The position numbers were made by a program, and so were the translations under genes. A DNA stretch of 64,000 nt, taken from contig OX375879.1 in the NCBI GenBank assembly GCA_947359465.1, positions 123,350,486 to 123,414,485 on the forward strand, in the 5' to 3' direction. Under the pieces are notes generated by a model that was not told the DNA's origin, searched no databases, and worked only from the letters and a program-made list of their open reading frames with translations. Every line of letters starts with the position of its first letter. Within the stretch, counting starts at the first letter, position 1. The DNA comes from Metellina segmentata. Its lineage: Eukaryota; Arthropoda; Arachnida; Araneae; Tetragnathidae. Shown here piece by piece: positions 12,360-24,290 of this stretch.

Positions 12360-13290
12360 AAGTGTTTTTGACTTTTTTATACTTTCTAAAACTTTGTATG
12401 CAAATAGTATATACATGCATATCCATCCATGTAATACATTTCAGGCACTCCTGATATATGATAAAACTAAAAAAAGTGACACTCATTTTAATGGGGCAAG
12501 TATTTGAAGTTCGTTTTGTAACTCAATTTATAAAAATGACGAATACTGGAGTACTCACAGTTTTCGAACCATATTTTTTTTTATGACACTCTTGCACCGG
12601 CATTTTGAGATAGCTTCTCGAATTTTGCTACCTTTAAGGGAGGGGTGACAAATGGATTTGATTTATAACTATTCTTTTCAAGCAAATACATTTTTTCTTG
12701 GAAAATTCAATTCAGTTTCACGTCTATTAACAAAAAAACTTGTATTAAAATTAAATGTCTCCAGTGCAGACAAAGCAACCGTAACATCATCTTTCAAGAA
12801 ATGGTATATATATATGTTTAAAAAAATCACTCTTTTCAACAAACTTCTGACAGGTGTAAGTTGCTTAAATATAGCTTCAACTAGTAAAGTAGGCAAATTT
12901 GATATTATGACACACGAATAATCTAATATTTAAAGTTTTAATTTAGTTAATGTTTTCTAACATTAATATTCTTCCAATGTGTCAAAGTTCCTTTTAAAAT
13001 TGCTTCACTCTAACTTGCATGCAGCTTTGAATTGTTTTACTTTTAAAGTTGTTGCGATGAATAGAAATTATATAAAATTTATTTAAAAAATACTATTTTT
13101 TGAATCTACAAACAGAAAATAGTGGAATAAAACAAAAATCAGTGGGAAAAAGTTCTAACGATATTAATTCACGAATTTGTTTCTCGCACAGATGCCATAA
13201 CTTACAACAGAAGTGAAAAAAAGGAGAAATTCATTTCGAGTTTTCTTTACGTTAAGCACGATCTACACCTTAAAACACCTTTCCAATTCA
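12360..13290 (-). repeat. dispersed AT-rich repeat family B, copy 1
   Basis: On the minus strand this shares a run of blocks with 38690-39400 and 60540-60960. One block reads 'gttgaagctatatttaagca', then 'agtttgttgaaaagagtg'. Another, near the end, reads 'ccatttgtca' followed by 'ggcaaaatt'. The block around 12414-12440 ('catgcatatccat') also matches 33527-33545. No coding potential; class unknown. Confidence 0.6.
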
Positions 13291-13305
13291 GAGATTTAGT
13301 TTTTA

Positions 13306-13390
13306 ATGGTATTTTATGATTAACACCACACTGGAACATTACAGCGGGCTATTGTTAACGTTCCGGGATCAATCCCTAAGAGTTTTGAAT
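13306..13390 (-). repeat. SINE 3' fragment
   Basis: It begins 'ggtattttatgattaac' and continues 'gcgggctattgttaacg', the 3' end of the SINE read in reverse. The body and head are absent. Confidence 0.75.
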
Positions 13391-13700
13391 GTAAACCTCG
13401 TACTTTTTCAGAGTAAGAATGATGTTTTTAATTTCCAAGTAATTTTATTTAAAACTTGGAAAAAATGCATTTTAAAGAGTTTAAAATCGTTTTATGCAGG
13501 GAGTGGCAAGCTGAAATAACATTGCTCAGGAGAAACACAACGGGCGATTCATTTTGTTAAGGAAACACATGTTAAAATATTTTTAATAAATTTGTTTAAC
13601 CACCAGTATAGCTTCAGAAGACTCTGTGCTATGCTTTACTACTATAAAAAGGAATTCTTTTTAACCATACGTGTTAAATCAAGGACAATTGGGATATGGA
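13391..13700. other. nothing recognised
   Basis: AT-rich spacer between two SINE copies, without motif or open frame of note. Confidence 0.3.
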
Positions 13701-13993
13701 GGTAGGTATTTTAATTAACGTAACACTGCAGCAATACAACGGGATATTGGCGATGTCTGGGATCAAACCAGAAGGTTTCCGTAGCACAGGACTATACCAC
13801 GTGATTTTGAATCACGGTCAGATGACGAGGTCACATCTGAGCTGGCATCCCACTCTTCAAACTTCCACTCCAACTTGAAGACATTTAAAGCCACGATAGA
13901 TTTAGAGTCAACCCTTTTTACACGACAGTCTTTGGTTGAATTGGAACACTCCACCCTCTGGTTGCTGATCCTTTCCAACCGTGCTACCGCGGA
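13701..13993 (-). repeat. SINE, near full length
   Basis: It starts with the tail 'ggtaggtattttaattaac', runs through the whole body and ends in the degenerate head 'ctaccgcgg'. The B-box region has decayed ('gttgaattggaaca'). The overlapping 60- and 71-codon open frames are by-products of this repeat. Confidence 0.85.
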
Positions 13994-15229
13994 TATTGAG
14001 GAAAGTGGGTTATAATGGACTCCAGAAATGAAGATGCGTCTTCAGCAATATGTGGGACGTAAAATAACTCACTTCTGGCAATTTACATTACGAAATAGAA
14101 AGTTTTATTCTTTCTATTTCATTTGTCTCAGATGTTCGTGAATTGCTCATATTTTGGAATTACAAAATACGTAGCAGCTGGCAAGGGGCAATTTGTATTT
14201 CCTCCTTGGATCTTCATTGTCGCCATGAGTAACAGGGTAGATTTGTCTCGTGAAGATATCTAGGCAACTTGAGGTCATTTTATTCGAGCATACTTGTCTC
14301 ACAAACCAATAAGAGTTAGACAATTTTTTGAAAATTTTGGTGATATTTTAGACATTATTTGAGACTTGTATCTCTATTTGTACCAAGATTCTCCCCTCTG
14401 AAATATGAAAGAAAAAAAAAACGTTTCACTTACATCTGTTTGCATCTTTTATTGGTTGAAAAATTGTAACCAAAAAATGCATTTCAGAATAACGCGTAAA
14501 TGGGTGGTAATGTAGGTACATTTGGCGGAGTTTTGCCACTAAATATTACAAAATTGCTTCCGTTAATTGGATATTGTATCCAATCTTATAATACATCAAA
14601 GATCATGTTACATAAATAGACGTGTTTAGCGCAATTATCGCGGATTTGGAAATATTTAAAAAAAATTTTATCGTTAAAGATATTGTACCCCAAGTCTTTC
14701 CTTTTTTAATTTTTCAAAAACCTAGCTTCTGTTTAAGAAGTAATTTCTGTAAAAAGTTTCTAGAATTGAAAACAATCTATTCAAATAAAAAGGGAATGTT
14801 TGTACAGTCACGGGTAAAAGAAAACCCCACCCATTTTTATACCAGCAATTTTAAAAGTAGAGAAAATTCAATTATGGCGTTTGACAGGAACTGTCTTCTA
14901 CAAATTACAATCCATAAAATTTGCATCTAGGTTACTTACATTGTTTTTTCATCACTAGTGAAAAAGCAATTATTTTTCAAAAAATTAACTCTGATGCTTA
15001 TTTCGAGCTTTATTTGTTCCCTTGTGAAATATGCAGTGGATAAAAATAGTTTCCATACGGAGATGAAAACGGCGAATAAATTATGATAGTTGCTTATCAT
15101 ATCTATAGCTTAATACAATTAGTTTTAAAATTTGAAAGTACCACGTGAAAGCTTAAAATGTACGCCTTCTTATGTTATAATTATTTGTAAAATTGGTTTA
15201 TAAGTAAATTCGATACGATTAAAAGTATA
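13994..15229. other. nothing recognised
   Basis: AT-rich. A 102-codon open frame at 14622-14930 has low-complexity K/F/N composition, as expected from AT-rich noncoding DNA, and I do not call it. Confidence 0.3.
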
Positions 15230-15440
15230 ATTTCGCGATAGTGTACAAATTGTTCATAGGTGAACTAGCTGTGACGTCATGGCCCGGAAAGTCCAATCAG
15301 GAATACATGAATTATTAAGATAGTTTCGCTGTCGCAGAGGATTGAAAACTCTGCGAAAGGAGTGTTGGTTTGGCGAAGTAAACCAAATGGGAATGAGTGC
15401 AATCACCGGGAGTTGGCGAGCAGTGGGTGGAGCCCCCAAG
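15230..15440. repeat. GC-richer palindromic patch related to the 51-kb foldback
   Basis: It contains 'ggtttggcgaagtaaacc' (near 15367-15384), close to the palindrome repeated at 51.2-51.6 kb. It also holds a 7-bp hairpin, cgcagag/ctctgcg. 'tgacgtcatg' at 15270 recalls 'tgacgttatg' in the foldback arm. It is probably a remnant of the same family. Confidence 0.4.
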
Positions 15441-15879
15441 TTTCTTAAAAAATCTCATAACATGTTCAGAAATTGCACAAGAAAATAATACCACACTAAA
15501 GAGGATTTTCGCAATACAATTTTCTTAATTTTCCCATATAAAAAGCAATTAAATTAAACGTTGAAAAAAAAATCATTCAAAGTGAAAGGCAATATTACTA
15601 TGCATTGTGTAAATTGATTGCGAAGTAGAGTTGTTTAGCTGTTCCGCATTCAATTATCGTTTTTAAAAAGAACTCCAGAACAGTAGGTATAAGTAATAAT
15701 TTCGTCATTTCAAATGACTTTCATGCCAGTGGATTGTCTAAAATGAAAGTTCCAAAAGATTTCGCAAGTAGGTGATAAAGTTGAAGAATAATACTTATCA
15801 AGGAGGAAAAAATTGGAGAAATCGTAAAAAAAAATCTAAATATAGGGTTCAATATATGACTGAAAGACAAAATGAAGTA
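15441..15879. other. nothing recognised
   Basis: AT-rich lead-in to the Tc1 remnant. It may contain the left end of that element, but no terminal repeat is identifiable. Confidence 0.3.
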
Positions 15880-16721
15880 GAAAATGGGAACCAATCCCGA
15901 AGACCTCAGAAGTTCTAATGCACAAGAGAAATATTCTCTGCGAAAGATTCTTGGTAATCCACGAATCAGTGCACCCAAACTCGCATTCTTGTTGAAAACT
16001 GATTGTAATCTTGAAGTATCACCTCAAACAGAAAGGAATGTCATTAAAAAATTGGCCACAATGGCGTGTGCTACGTAAGAGGCCAATCATGAGCAAACTG
16101 CACTGAGTTTGCAAAGAAGCACGTAAGTAAGCCCTAACTTTCTGGGCTTCTGTAGTTTTCAGCAATTAATCAATATTATGTCTACGGTTGAGATGGAGGA
16201 GTTATGATGTGGAGAAAAACAAGCCGATGGAATTGAAAAATGTATGTGTAATTGTAAACACGTGGAGGTAGTGTAATGGGTTACATGAGTTCTTTCGGTG
16301 GGGGTAATTTGTGTTTAGATGGAAGATTACATAGATAGATATGTATGCTTAGACATTTTGACACTATACGTACTTGCAAGTGCTACGAAGCTGTCTCTTC
16401 ACACAGAACATTTATATTCCAACAGAACAATGATCACACACTGCAAGGATCTTAATAGATCCTTAATAGATGCTAGATCTTAATAGATCCTTGCAGTGTG
16501 TTTGAAATGGTGTCTTTACCAAGCATCTTCGCACACCACAAGTCTCTTGTCTTAAATCCCATAGAACACTTATGGGAAGAAATCGGTCGTAAACTGAAAC
16601 ATTACAATACCACCAGCAACGATAAAGTGAAAAGTATCATTATGGACATCTGGAACCAAATTACCCCAGAAACATTGGAAAATCTTGCAGGTGCCATGCC
16701 CAAACACTTAATACAATAATT
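15880..16721 (+). pseudogene. decayed Tc1-type transposase
   Basis: Two protein-like segments flank a frameshifted middle. The N-terminal one (about 15880-16080) reads LRKILGNPRISAPKLAFLL followed by CNLEVSPQTERNVI, the helix-turn-helix part of Tc1 transposases. The C-terminal one (about 16530-16719) reads LNPIEHLWEEIGRKL and then NDKVKSIIMDIWNQITPE, which carries the catalytic Glu of the DDE triad. Before it, 'ccaacagaacaatgat' gives QQNND, the degraded QQDND motif with the catalytic Asp lost. Several stops lie between 16080 and 16430, and a small inverted repeat has been inserted at 16437-16500. The gene is inactive. Confidence 0.75.
16437..16500. repeat. 15-bp perfect inverted repeat with internal 'ttaatagat' repeats
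   Basis: Arms cacactgcaaggatc (16437-16451) and gatccttgcagtgtg (16486-16500) are exact reverse complements. Between them 'ttaatagat' occurs three times. It interrupts the Tc1 reading frame just after the QQNND motif. Confidence 0.85.
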
Positions 16722-16776
16722 TGATAAGATATTCAGCACTCTTTTTTTTTAAAGCAAATACATTCATTCTTTATAG

Positions 16777-16832
16777 TAATGGTAATGGTAATTAATTCGT
16801 CACATTGGAGCAACAAGACAGGACATTAATTT
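16777..16832 (-). repeat. SINE 3' fragment
   Basis: 'ggtaatggtaattaattcg' followed by 'cacattggagcaacaagac' matches the reversed SINE 3' end. Confidence 0.6.
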
Positions 16833-16859
16833 TTTTTTTCATGAGAATTTTATTTTGTG

Positions 16860-17512
16860 GCACGTGCAATAATAAAAGAATAAATCGACGTGACAGCGTT
16901 TTGTGCTATAGAGAAAGATTGTATTCAAAAAACTTTTAACATATTTAATAAGTTGTTTAAATATAATTTCAAATCGTAAAAAATTTCATCTAGACCTTTA
17001 TCACAATGACAAAGAAATTTTAACCTTTCATAAATCTTAGTTCAAATTTTTTTAACATTAACATTTCTTCAACGACAGCAAAATTCCTCTTAAATTTTGC
17101 TTTATTCTCACTTGCATGCAACAGAAAACAGCGAAATAAACTAAAGCAAAGTTGTCGGGAGAAATGTTCTGAAGGTATTAATCTTTTGACTACGGCTATA
17201 GATTAACTGGCGGATTCTTTCTTGGTGCGATTCTTTTTAACTTTCTTGGTACAGCTGTTGTATCGTCCGTAGTTTAAAGGTTAATCCTTGATTCTTTTTT
17301 ATTCCGTGATCTCGAACAGTTGCCACAACTTGCACGTAAAGATTAGACAAAATTTAAAAATACGAAACTGTTTCCGAGCAAAAGAAACGGAATATCGCTG
17401 CATGTGGTCAACGAACACGAGTTTTCATTCGTTCCCGTTCGTTACTAAGTATTGTCTGTCCCAAATATTCAGAAATTCTTTATATTTCACAAAGAAAAAG
17501 AATAAGTTTTGA
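16860..17512 (-). repeat. repeat family B, copy 2
   Basis: The reverse complement of 17300-17510 matches 60540-60680 closely ('gtgttcgttgaccac', 'caagttgtggc'). The reverse complement of 16900-17050 matches the 'ttctttgtcat' and 'acaacttat' blocks of the copy at 60.7 kb. Confidence 0.65.
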
Positions 17513-18411
17513 AATAAATAAAGTGTAGAGTTAATTTTTGGAACTATAATGAATTGCCTTTTCACTAGCACTGGTACAGCAACCCAAGTAATCTCAGTTC
17601 TCAATGCATTCCACAGAATTTAAGCAGTACTTTATTAGTCTTTAACCCTAGTATGATGCATGGTTCACCTACTTCATCTTTCGCAAAAGACATTCGGTGA
17701 GAGAGTTTAAAGCCTTCTGAAACAGATGACTCATTTTAAAACCGTCAGCATAGATTATTTTCATATGCATTATTTATTGAAACCTTATCGGAGTATTTAT
17801 GTCCGATTTCCGATAAGGGTAACCTTATGCAATGCGCCTTTGAAACAGCGTACTAGAGAGAGAGAGCATTTCACGATGTGCGTGAGATCTGCCAAAAATA
17901 AATTATTTTCCAAGAACTGTTGTTCCAAGTGTTGTAAGCTTTTCTTCCAGGCTTTACACCTTAGCTTTTACTATCGTATAATAGACTAAACAGAGAACAA
18001 AAATTCTGTTACTTTGCTGAAAAATTCGTAACTTTTTTTAGTTAAGGAATTGATTGCGTTTCCATGTTTTAGGAGTTTTTAAAACAAAGATTTTTGACCC
18101 TCTTTCCTAATCAGTTTTCTCCAGAGTTCAACACGTACCATTCTCTATTCAATTCGTAAACCTAAGCAATTTGTATTCTCTTACCACAGGAATTTATTCA
18201 CTTGCACTAACAGAACACATTAATGGACTTGCAAACGGGAATTCAAAACCCGTGTCTTCAATACACGGGAAATTACAATCCGTGTACGTGGATTTCACTT
18301 CAGGACCGTATTTTGAACCCTCTGACAGGTAAACAAGCATTATTTAGCCTTGCAACCAGCATTCTTTTTCGACTGGCCAATAGAAAGTTTCTAGGGAATT
18401 CTATTGTAAGG
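17513..18411. other. nothing recognised
   Basis: AT-rich, with only short open frames, plus a GAGA-type run near 17856. 18222-18320 has several copies of 'cccgtgt'/'acacggg'-like words but no family I know. Confidence 0.3.
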
Positions 18412-18494
18412 TAACGGTAATTATCCTCGCGCTGGAGGACTACAACGAGCTATTTGTAACGATCAGGGATCAATCCGTAAGGGAAAGATTCGAC
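18412..18494 (-). repeat. SINE 3' fragment
   Basis: The SINE end in reverse: 'gctggaggactacaacgagc' then 'gatcaatccgtaagggaaag'. It lies directly before another copy in the same orientation. Confidence 0.7.
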
Positions 18495-18498
18495 GGCT

Positions 18499-18633
18499 TA
18501 TGGTATTTTTTAATTAGCGTACACTGGAGCAATACAACAGGCTATGGGTGACGGTCCGGGATCAACCCCCGAAGGGAAAGATCCGAGGTCGACACCACGT
18601 TATTTTGAGCCACGGTGAGATGACGAGGTGGAT
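18499..18633 (-). repeat. SINE 3' half
   Basis: It runs from 'tggtattttttaattagcg' to 'gagatgacgaggtgg' and ends abruptly in the body. The 172-codon open frame starting at 18628 is an artefact running from here into the next SINE copy. Confidence 0.8.
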
Positions 18634-18990
18634 ACCGGAGATCTATTTTTGAGTTGTGGGATTTATAAATTGACCTACTATTCTGAGTATCTTGAGTTGC
18701 CAATGCTCATGAACAATGAAACATATCAAGAGTACACGTTTCAATATGCACTTATTATTTATGATTCCATCGCAAAACTAAAAAGCATTTCAATAGTAAT
18801 AACTCATTTCTTGAGCCCGCTTTATTCCCTTTTCTCTCCAGAGACAAAAATTTACTCATTGTATCATCAACAAATGCCAGAAAGACCAGTTTTAAAAAAG
18901 CCGATTCTTTTTAAAACATTCTTCTCTGATATCAGGGGGGGGGCGCTTAACCCGTTCGCGGGTGTGTGCGTGTGTGTGCTGAAAAAAAAA
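18634..18990. other. spacer with G9 tract
   Basis: AT-rich, without recognised features except a run of nine G at about 18936-18944 and a short TG run before the next SINE. Confidence 0.3.
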
Positions 18991-19283
18991 TTAATTAACG
19001 TCGCACTGGAGCAAAGAAACGGGCTATTGACGGCAGTCCGTGATCTATCCGAGGATACACCACGTCACTTTCAGCAACGATCAGATGACGAGACAGCAAC
19101 TGAGCTGGTACCCCACTCTCCAAATTTCCACGCCATGCCAACGTGATGACAATTGAGGAAACGACTGATTGATCGTGCACCAGCCCCTTTGTGCACGACG
19201 GTCTTCGTGGGTTGGTCCTAGTTTCGAACTCGTTGTACTCTGATTGCTAATCCACTACACTTCCAACCTGGCAACCGCAACCC
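18991..19283 (-). repeat. SINE, near full length
   Basis: It has the complete order of blocks: 'ttaattaacgtcgcactgg', the body ('ccccactctccaaatttcca', 'gtgcaccagcccctttg'), then the head 'gctaatccactacacttcc'. The tail is a poly-A-like run instead of TACC. Confidence 0.85.
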
Positions 19284-19828
19284 AAAATCATTTCTAAAGC
19301 CCACTGGTCTCAATGCACTTTCGCTCTTCTCAATATTTACACTGTAGGAGATTGCAGCAAGAAAGTTTGAGAAACATCCTCCTGAAGCTAGTTTTGAAGA
19401 AGTGAATTTATGTTTCTAAAGTATACTTTTCTGAGGTGTGTGGGGATCGCAATAGCGAGCGAGAGAGCAAGCGATGCAGAGGTAGCCACCTTTTAATCTG
19501 AAGTGGCCGACCTCAAACGCCAATCTTTTAGAAGCGATGTGCCCTTGGAGTCCCATTCATCTCGTTAGAGTTCGCGCGCGGCTGCAAAGTGCCCCACCAG
19601 AGGTTAGAACTCAACTCACGATTTCTGTTTTCGAACGCTTCTCTATCGCACGCCGATTGAGGCGAGATGACGCGAACTTTGCATTCCGTGAGGAGCTTCT
19701 CGTCTTCGGAATAGTGTGCTCATCCTCTCTCGTAATACTTTCCGAGCATCGTTGCGCATCATATCCGCCTTTCGAGATAAAAGCAGTACGTCATTTGAAA
19801 GAAGCATTAGTGTTCATTAACACATGCT
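19284..19828. other. nothing recognised
   Basis: 19440-19800 is clearly GC-richer than its surroundings, with an open frame of 99 codons (19537-19836) whose product I do not recognise. It is probably another repeat rather than a gene. Confidence 0.3.
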
Positions 19829-20010
19829 TCAGATGACGAGGTTCGACCTACTTTACGAACTTCCACACCACTCCAACGTGAAGACATTTGAGGTCACGAC
19901 CGATTTAACGTGTACCAACTCCCTTTGTACACGAAGGTCTTTGGTTGGATTCGAACTGGCAACCCTCCGGCCTGATCGCTTTTTTTCTTCCAACCCGGCC
20001 ACCGAGGCCC
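19829..20010 (-). repeat. SINE, head plus half the body
   Basis: It begins at 'cagatgacgagg' in the body and runs to the tRNA-like head ('ggattcgaac', 'accctccgg', 'ccaacccggccaccg'). The 3' half is missing. Confidence 0.8.
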
Positions 20011-20327
20011 AATCGCTTTCCGTGAGTTCAGGGTCATGTACGGCCCAATTTAAAGTCCAACTCCACAAAATTAGCCCAGTTAATAAGCCATTGATTATTT
20101 AGTTTTATGTGGACTATTTTTTATGAACAGTTCCTTTCTTTATTAATAATTTAAAAACCTGAAACAAGTACTTTTGTAAGTTCTTAAAAATGCTTTCAGA
20201 CTGTTTTATGAAGACGCGATCACGATCTGCAGTTTTCTTTGAATGACGAGACGTTATCAACAAGCGTTAATAACTTATCAAATGACACTAAAGATATCAA
20301 GTCAATCCAATTGGGAGTGGTGGGGGG
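20011..20327. other. nothing recognised
   Basis: Spacer between two SINE copies, no motif of note. Confidence 0.3.
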
Positions 20328-20591
20328 TTGAATTAACGTCGCCTTTTAGCAACACGACGGGCTATTCATCGCGTACAGGAGAAAACCGTTTGAACCACGG
20401 TTAGATAACGAGAACAACACTTGCACCCCACTCTCGCAACTTTCACACCCAGCTAGCATGAGTACATTTGAGGTCGATAGTAATTAAACATGCATTAACC
20501 CATAAGTACACGACGGTCTTTCGTTGGATGGAGTTAAGAACTCGCAACCATCCTCCGATTGCTAATCTGTCACTCTTCCGACCGGGAACGA
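20328..20591 (-). repeat. SINE, near full length, diverged
   Basis: It runs from 'ttgaattaacgtcgcc' to 'cactcttccgaccggga'. The middle is shortened and substituted, so this is an old copy. Confidence 0.75.
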
Positions 20592-20748
20592 CTCTTACCC
20601 ACCGTCTATACGGGAGAATATTGGATGGAAGAAACCTCGTAACACTTCATCGACTCACACTCCATCGAAATACTCTTGCAGAATACAAATAGACATATGT
20701 TCGGCAATCCCCATGCAGGGATCCACGTGACTTTGGGCCCATTCTCAG

Positions 20749-21341
20749 CCTAAAGCCGCGTTTACACCGAAGTTGTAAATATTTTTCTCCACCCTTTTGT
20801 TATGAAGACGTTTTACGACCTCTTTTGCCGACCCCTTTTTTCCACCCACTCCAGTGTAAACGCTTTGCCGACTTATATTGCCACCAAAAAGAGGACAGTT
20901 ACAGAGGACTAAATAGTTCTATTAATGCTATGACCAGTTCTCTCGTACACGCCATTTTAATTGAATAGATCACTCAATGACAGATTGGGAGATGTGGTCA
21001 AGGCAAGCGATGAGGGGAAGATGTCACAGAATAGACAACGTGAGCGACCATAGGGAGCCGAAGTGCAGAGGGGAGAGGGGATTGTCTGCAATACCGAAAG
21101 GGGACTTAATAGGGGAGCATTTTCATCTCAAATTTCGTCTCGGAGAAAGGTTCCCCAATAGTTACAGTCCTTTGATCTTTACTGACAACTGGTGGGAAAC
21201 AAAATTGGAGTTGCAAACTCTCCAAATCGAAATCAAAATCCGAGATCTTGACGATAATGTTGATGCCGTTTGTCGGAATATCTTCGCTGTTTGGAGGGGG
21301 GGGGACGCGTTTGCAACTCTGGAGTAAACGCGGTTTAAAGG
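20749..21341 (+). mobile_element. MITE family D, copy 1
   Basis: The ends are inverted: 'taaagccgcgtttacaccg' at 20751 and the reverse complement of 'ggagtaaacgcggtttaaag' at 21321-21340. A second, internal copy of the end motif ('ccagtgtaaacgctttgcc') lies at about 20850. There is no coding capacity; the 84- and 116-codon frames here are chance. It shares nearly its whole length with 22598-23160 (reversed) and 49458-49998. Confidence 0.8.
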
Positions 21342-22597
21342 TGACACTCCCGAAGGGCAAGATTTGAAAACTGTTTCAAGAGTAGTAGAAGAAGCACCGA
21401 TAGTAGTATGTCGACTCAGGGGTAGAAGGGATAATTTCGAACGGAAATAAGCTTGAGTTAAGCCTCCCGGTGGTTTATCTTGGGGTCAAAAAATTGCCCT
21501 GTAGCAAACAGACTCTGTGAGTGAAAATCTGTTGCAAACTGTGTCTCCCGTTCTGGGACAAGTTGGTTTTCCTATTCGATGATTTTCCTTTTGTATCGAT
21601 CTCGTCATCAGCAAAATTGAGCCTCCTCGAAACACTTGTGGGTTAAATTTTAATGAGAACAAGACCAATGCAACGTAACGGAAGTCCTAAAAAGTGATAC
21701 CGTGAGATGCTTCCTAGCTGTAAGATCTCTTGGATGATATGTGTACTCAGGAATAGCCTTTGTGAAGGGGAAAATAATATAACTCAATGCGCGAAGTACG
21801 TACTTTTTGTTTTGTTGGCCAAAAACTAAATCTACTTATTGGAATTATTTACGAGTCCATTTCTTGTGTCAAAAGTTTTCTCTTTGCGTTGTATACAGCG
21901 TCTGACGATTACACTATACGCTCGATCTCGTGATTTATTATTGGTACCAAAAACACTTAACTCCTCATTCAAATAAAAACAAAAACAGAACCTTGTTTAC
22001 AATTTATGATTGTCAGTGTATTTTCTTTATCTCCTCGTGTTTGTTTGGACGCGGGCGATTCGTTGAAAGCTGTTTGTGAATAATAATGCCCACGAAGGTC
22101 GCGAAAAAAGCGACCTTCGCCTGGTCCTGTTGCTGGGTCAACTGGAAACAATGTAACAGCTTTCAAGTTCAATGTTTTCGATGTTTTTCCGAGCGCCTTA
22201 TCTGGAGCGGGCAAAACAACAAGTGGTTGCAGAGGGGCGCTCTTCAAAATCCTCCGTCAGCGATGTTCGGCTTGTTTACTCTCACTATTCAACTTCTCTC
22301 TCTCTCTCTCTCTCTGACGATGAACGAGTTCTCTGTCGCACGGTCTCCTCTCCCCCACTAGGTCAATGCGGCTCACTATCTCCTTATCTCCCGGGCACAT
22401 TCCCCAGTTCGAAAAAGGTCCGCTCTTATCCGAAGAGTTAGGATAATGCGATCAGAAGCCGCTCTGCACGCGAGAAAGTAGATGCTTTCAATTCGATACA
22501 GGTGTGATTAAGCTGATCAGTTAACACTCCCGAGTGATTCCAACTGCTGCGAGAAGGATGACTCCGCTTTCATTGGATGCGGCCGAATTACGTTTGA
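21342..22597. other. unassigned, with CT microsatellite and a hairpin
   Basis: No gene is recognised. A 10-bp perfect hairpin with a 7-nt loop lies at 22093-22119 (cgaaggtcgc/gcgaccttcg), and a CT microsatellite at about 22293-22316. Open frames of 60-92 codons overlap each other on both strands and have no recognisable domain. Confidence 0.35.
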
Positions 22598-23160
22598 GTA
22601 AAACCACGTTTACACCGGAGTTGCAAATTTTCCTCCTCCTCAAACGAAACTATTCCGAGAAACGACACTCATTTTACGGTCTCAAGTGGGGGTGGCGATT
22701 TGGCGAGTTAGCAACAACAATTTTGTTTTACACCAGGATTCGGTAACGATCAAAGGATTGCAACTTAGCGGGGGATATTTCTCCGAGAGAAAATGCTCCC
22801 CTATTTAGTCCCCTTTCGGTATTGCTTGACAATCACCGCTCCTCTCTGCCCTTGGGCACCCGTGGTGCGTGATAGCTCACGCCGTCTTTTTTTCGCTCAT
22901 TGTGACATTTTGACAACATCTCCCACCAAAGTGTCATTGAGGGATCTATTTGATTAAAATGACGTGATGAATGGTGATCACTCTTCTCTACAAAAGGATG
23001 ATGTCATCCCTTGATGTTGCCGATAAAGTCGACAAAGCGTTTACACGGGAGTGCGTCGAAAAAAGGGTCAAAAAGGGGTGAGCATAGAGGAACGTGAAAC
23101 GTCCTCGCCATAAAAGGGGGAAGAAAAATATTTGCAGCACAAGTGTAAACGCGGCTTAAT
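22598..23160 (-). mobile_element. MITE family D, copy 2
   Basis: Bounded by 'taaaaccacgtttacaccgg' on the left and 'gtgtaaacgcggcttaa' on the right. Internally it is the reverse complement of copy 1 ('ctcccctatttagtcccctt', 'gaatggtgatcactcttctc'). Confidence 0.8.
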
Positions 23161-23707
23161 GTGGATGGATCATGAAATCGTTTCTTAGTGCAGAGAATTC
23201 GTTCTATCCTATGGATCGGGGTAGCGGTTTTCAGCGAATACTCGCCGAGCCTCGGTGTTTGCTGAGTGGCGAGTACCTATGTACTGACGTTCACCTTTTG
23301 ACGATTAAATGTATTCACATGCCATCGTGCTAATAGAAGTAAGTCCCGAATGAGCTTTAAATATATGGTTTTATTCCAGACTAGTTTTACGTCCGAATGT
23401 TGGAATGGAGGGTCCGCTCCCCGTGGAACAACACTCGGGGTCCTTTCTCATGTGATGGTAGTCATTGCAAGAAACGAAACAACTTTCTTCTGCATGGCTA
23501 CAAGGCTGAAGGCGTTATCCTGCTTAATATACATTACCCGAAGTTTGGTTTACCACATGCATGTAAAAAAACACTCATACACACTATAACACACGACCCA
23601 TCCAGAAGGAGTAGGAGAACATACTCGTACATAGAAAAACAAACGACTAACATTTCAGAACAATTGAATTATGTATTTCGGAGATTGACCATTACAAAGT
23701 AAGGAAG
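23161..23707. other. nothing recognised
   Basis: Two overlapping open frames (79 and 101 codons) near 23350-23702 give proteins I do not recognise. No repeat identified. Confidence 0.3.
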
Positions 23708-24290
23708 TCAATAAGGCGTTGGTCCACCTCTGGCATGAATGCAAGCTGTCATCCGTCGTGGCATAAACTGAAAAAGTTCCCGGATGGTATTCTGCTGAAT
23801 TTCTTCTTGCCAAATTGTCTCCAACTGTCGGGCTAGATGGTCAACATTCCTGGATGGTTGCCCTTCCCATAACGTCCTAAATGTGCTCTACGGGAGAAAG
23901 ATCAGGAGACCTAGCTGGCCAAGGAAGTGTTGGAAAAGCTTGAAGACAGTTCATAGCAACACGTGCCGTGTGCGGCCGGGCATTATCTTGTTGAAAAGTA
24001 AGTCCGGGGTGTCGCAAAAGGTAACCCAACCGGTCATAGAATATCGTCTTCGTACCGCTGTGCTGTAAGTGTGCCAGAAATGACTACCAAAGGGCTATCA
24101 AAGGAGATGGCATCTCAGACCCTAGCGCTCTGTTGTGGGCATGTGTGGCGTGCGATAGTAATTACAAGATCCCTACGCTGCCCTGAACGTCCGCAGAAAC
24201 GTCGGAGGTTGTCGTCTGGCACAGTTGGAAACGGGACTGGTTACTAAAGACTACACGTTCTCAGTCCAAGTGGATCGAGTCCACTGCAAT
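23708..24290 (-). pseudogene. decayed Tc1-type transposase, C-terminal half
   Basis: Read on the minus strand it shows QQDNARPHTARV, then LPWPARSPDLSPVEHI, and closes with MPRRMTACIHARGGPTPY and a stop at 23708-23710. The second catalytic Asp and the Glu are both present. A stop codon directly follows VEHI and frameshifts scatter the upstream part, so it cannot encode an enzyme. The N-terminal half is missing or unrecognisable. It belongs to the same lineage as the element at 51761-53172, sharing the 32-residue spacing between Asp and Glu. Confidence 0.8.

Noticed and set aside
18628..19146. 172-codon open frame
   Set aside because: It begins at the edge of one SINE and ends within the next; the middle is AT-rich without any domain.
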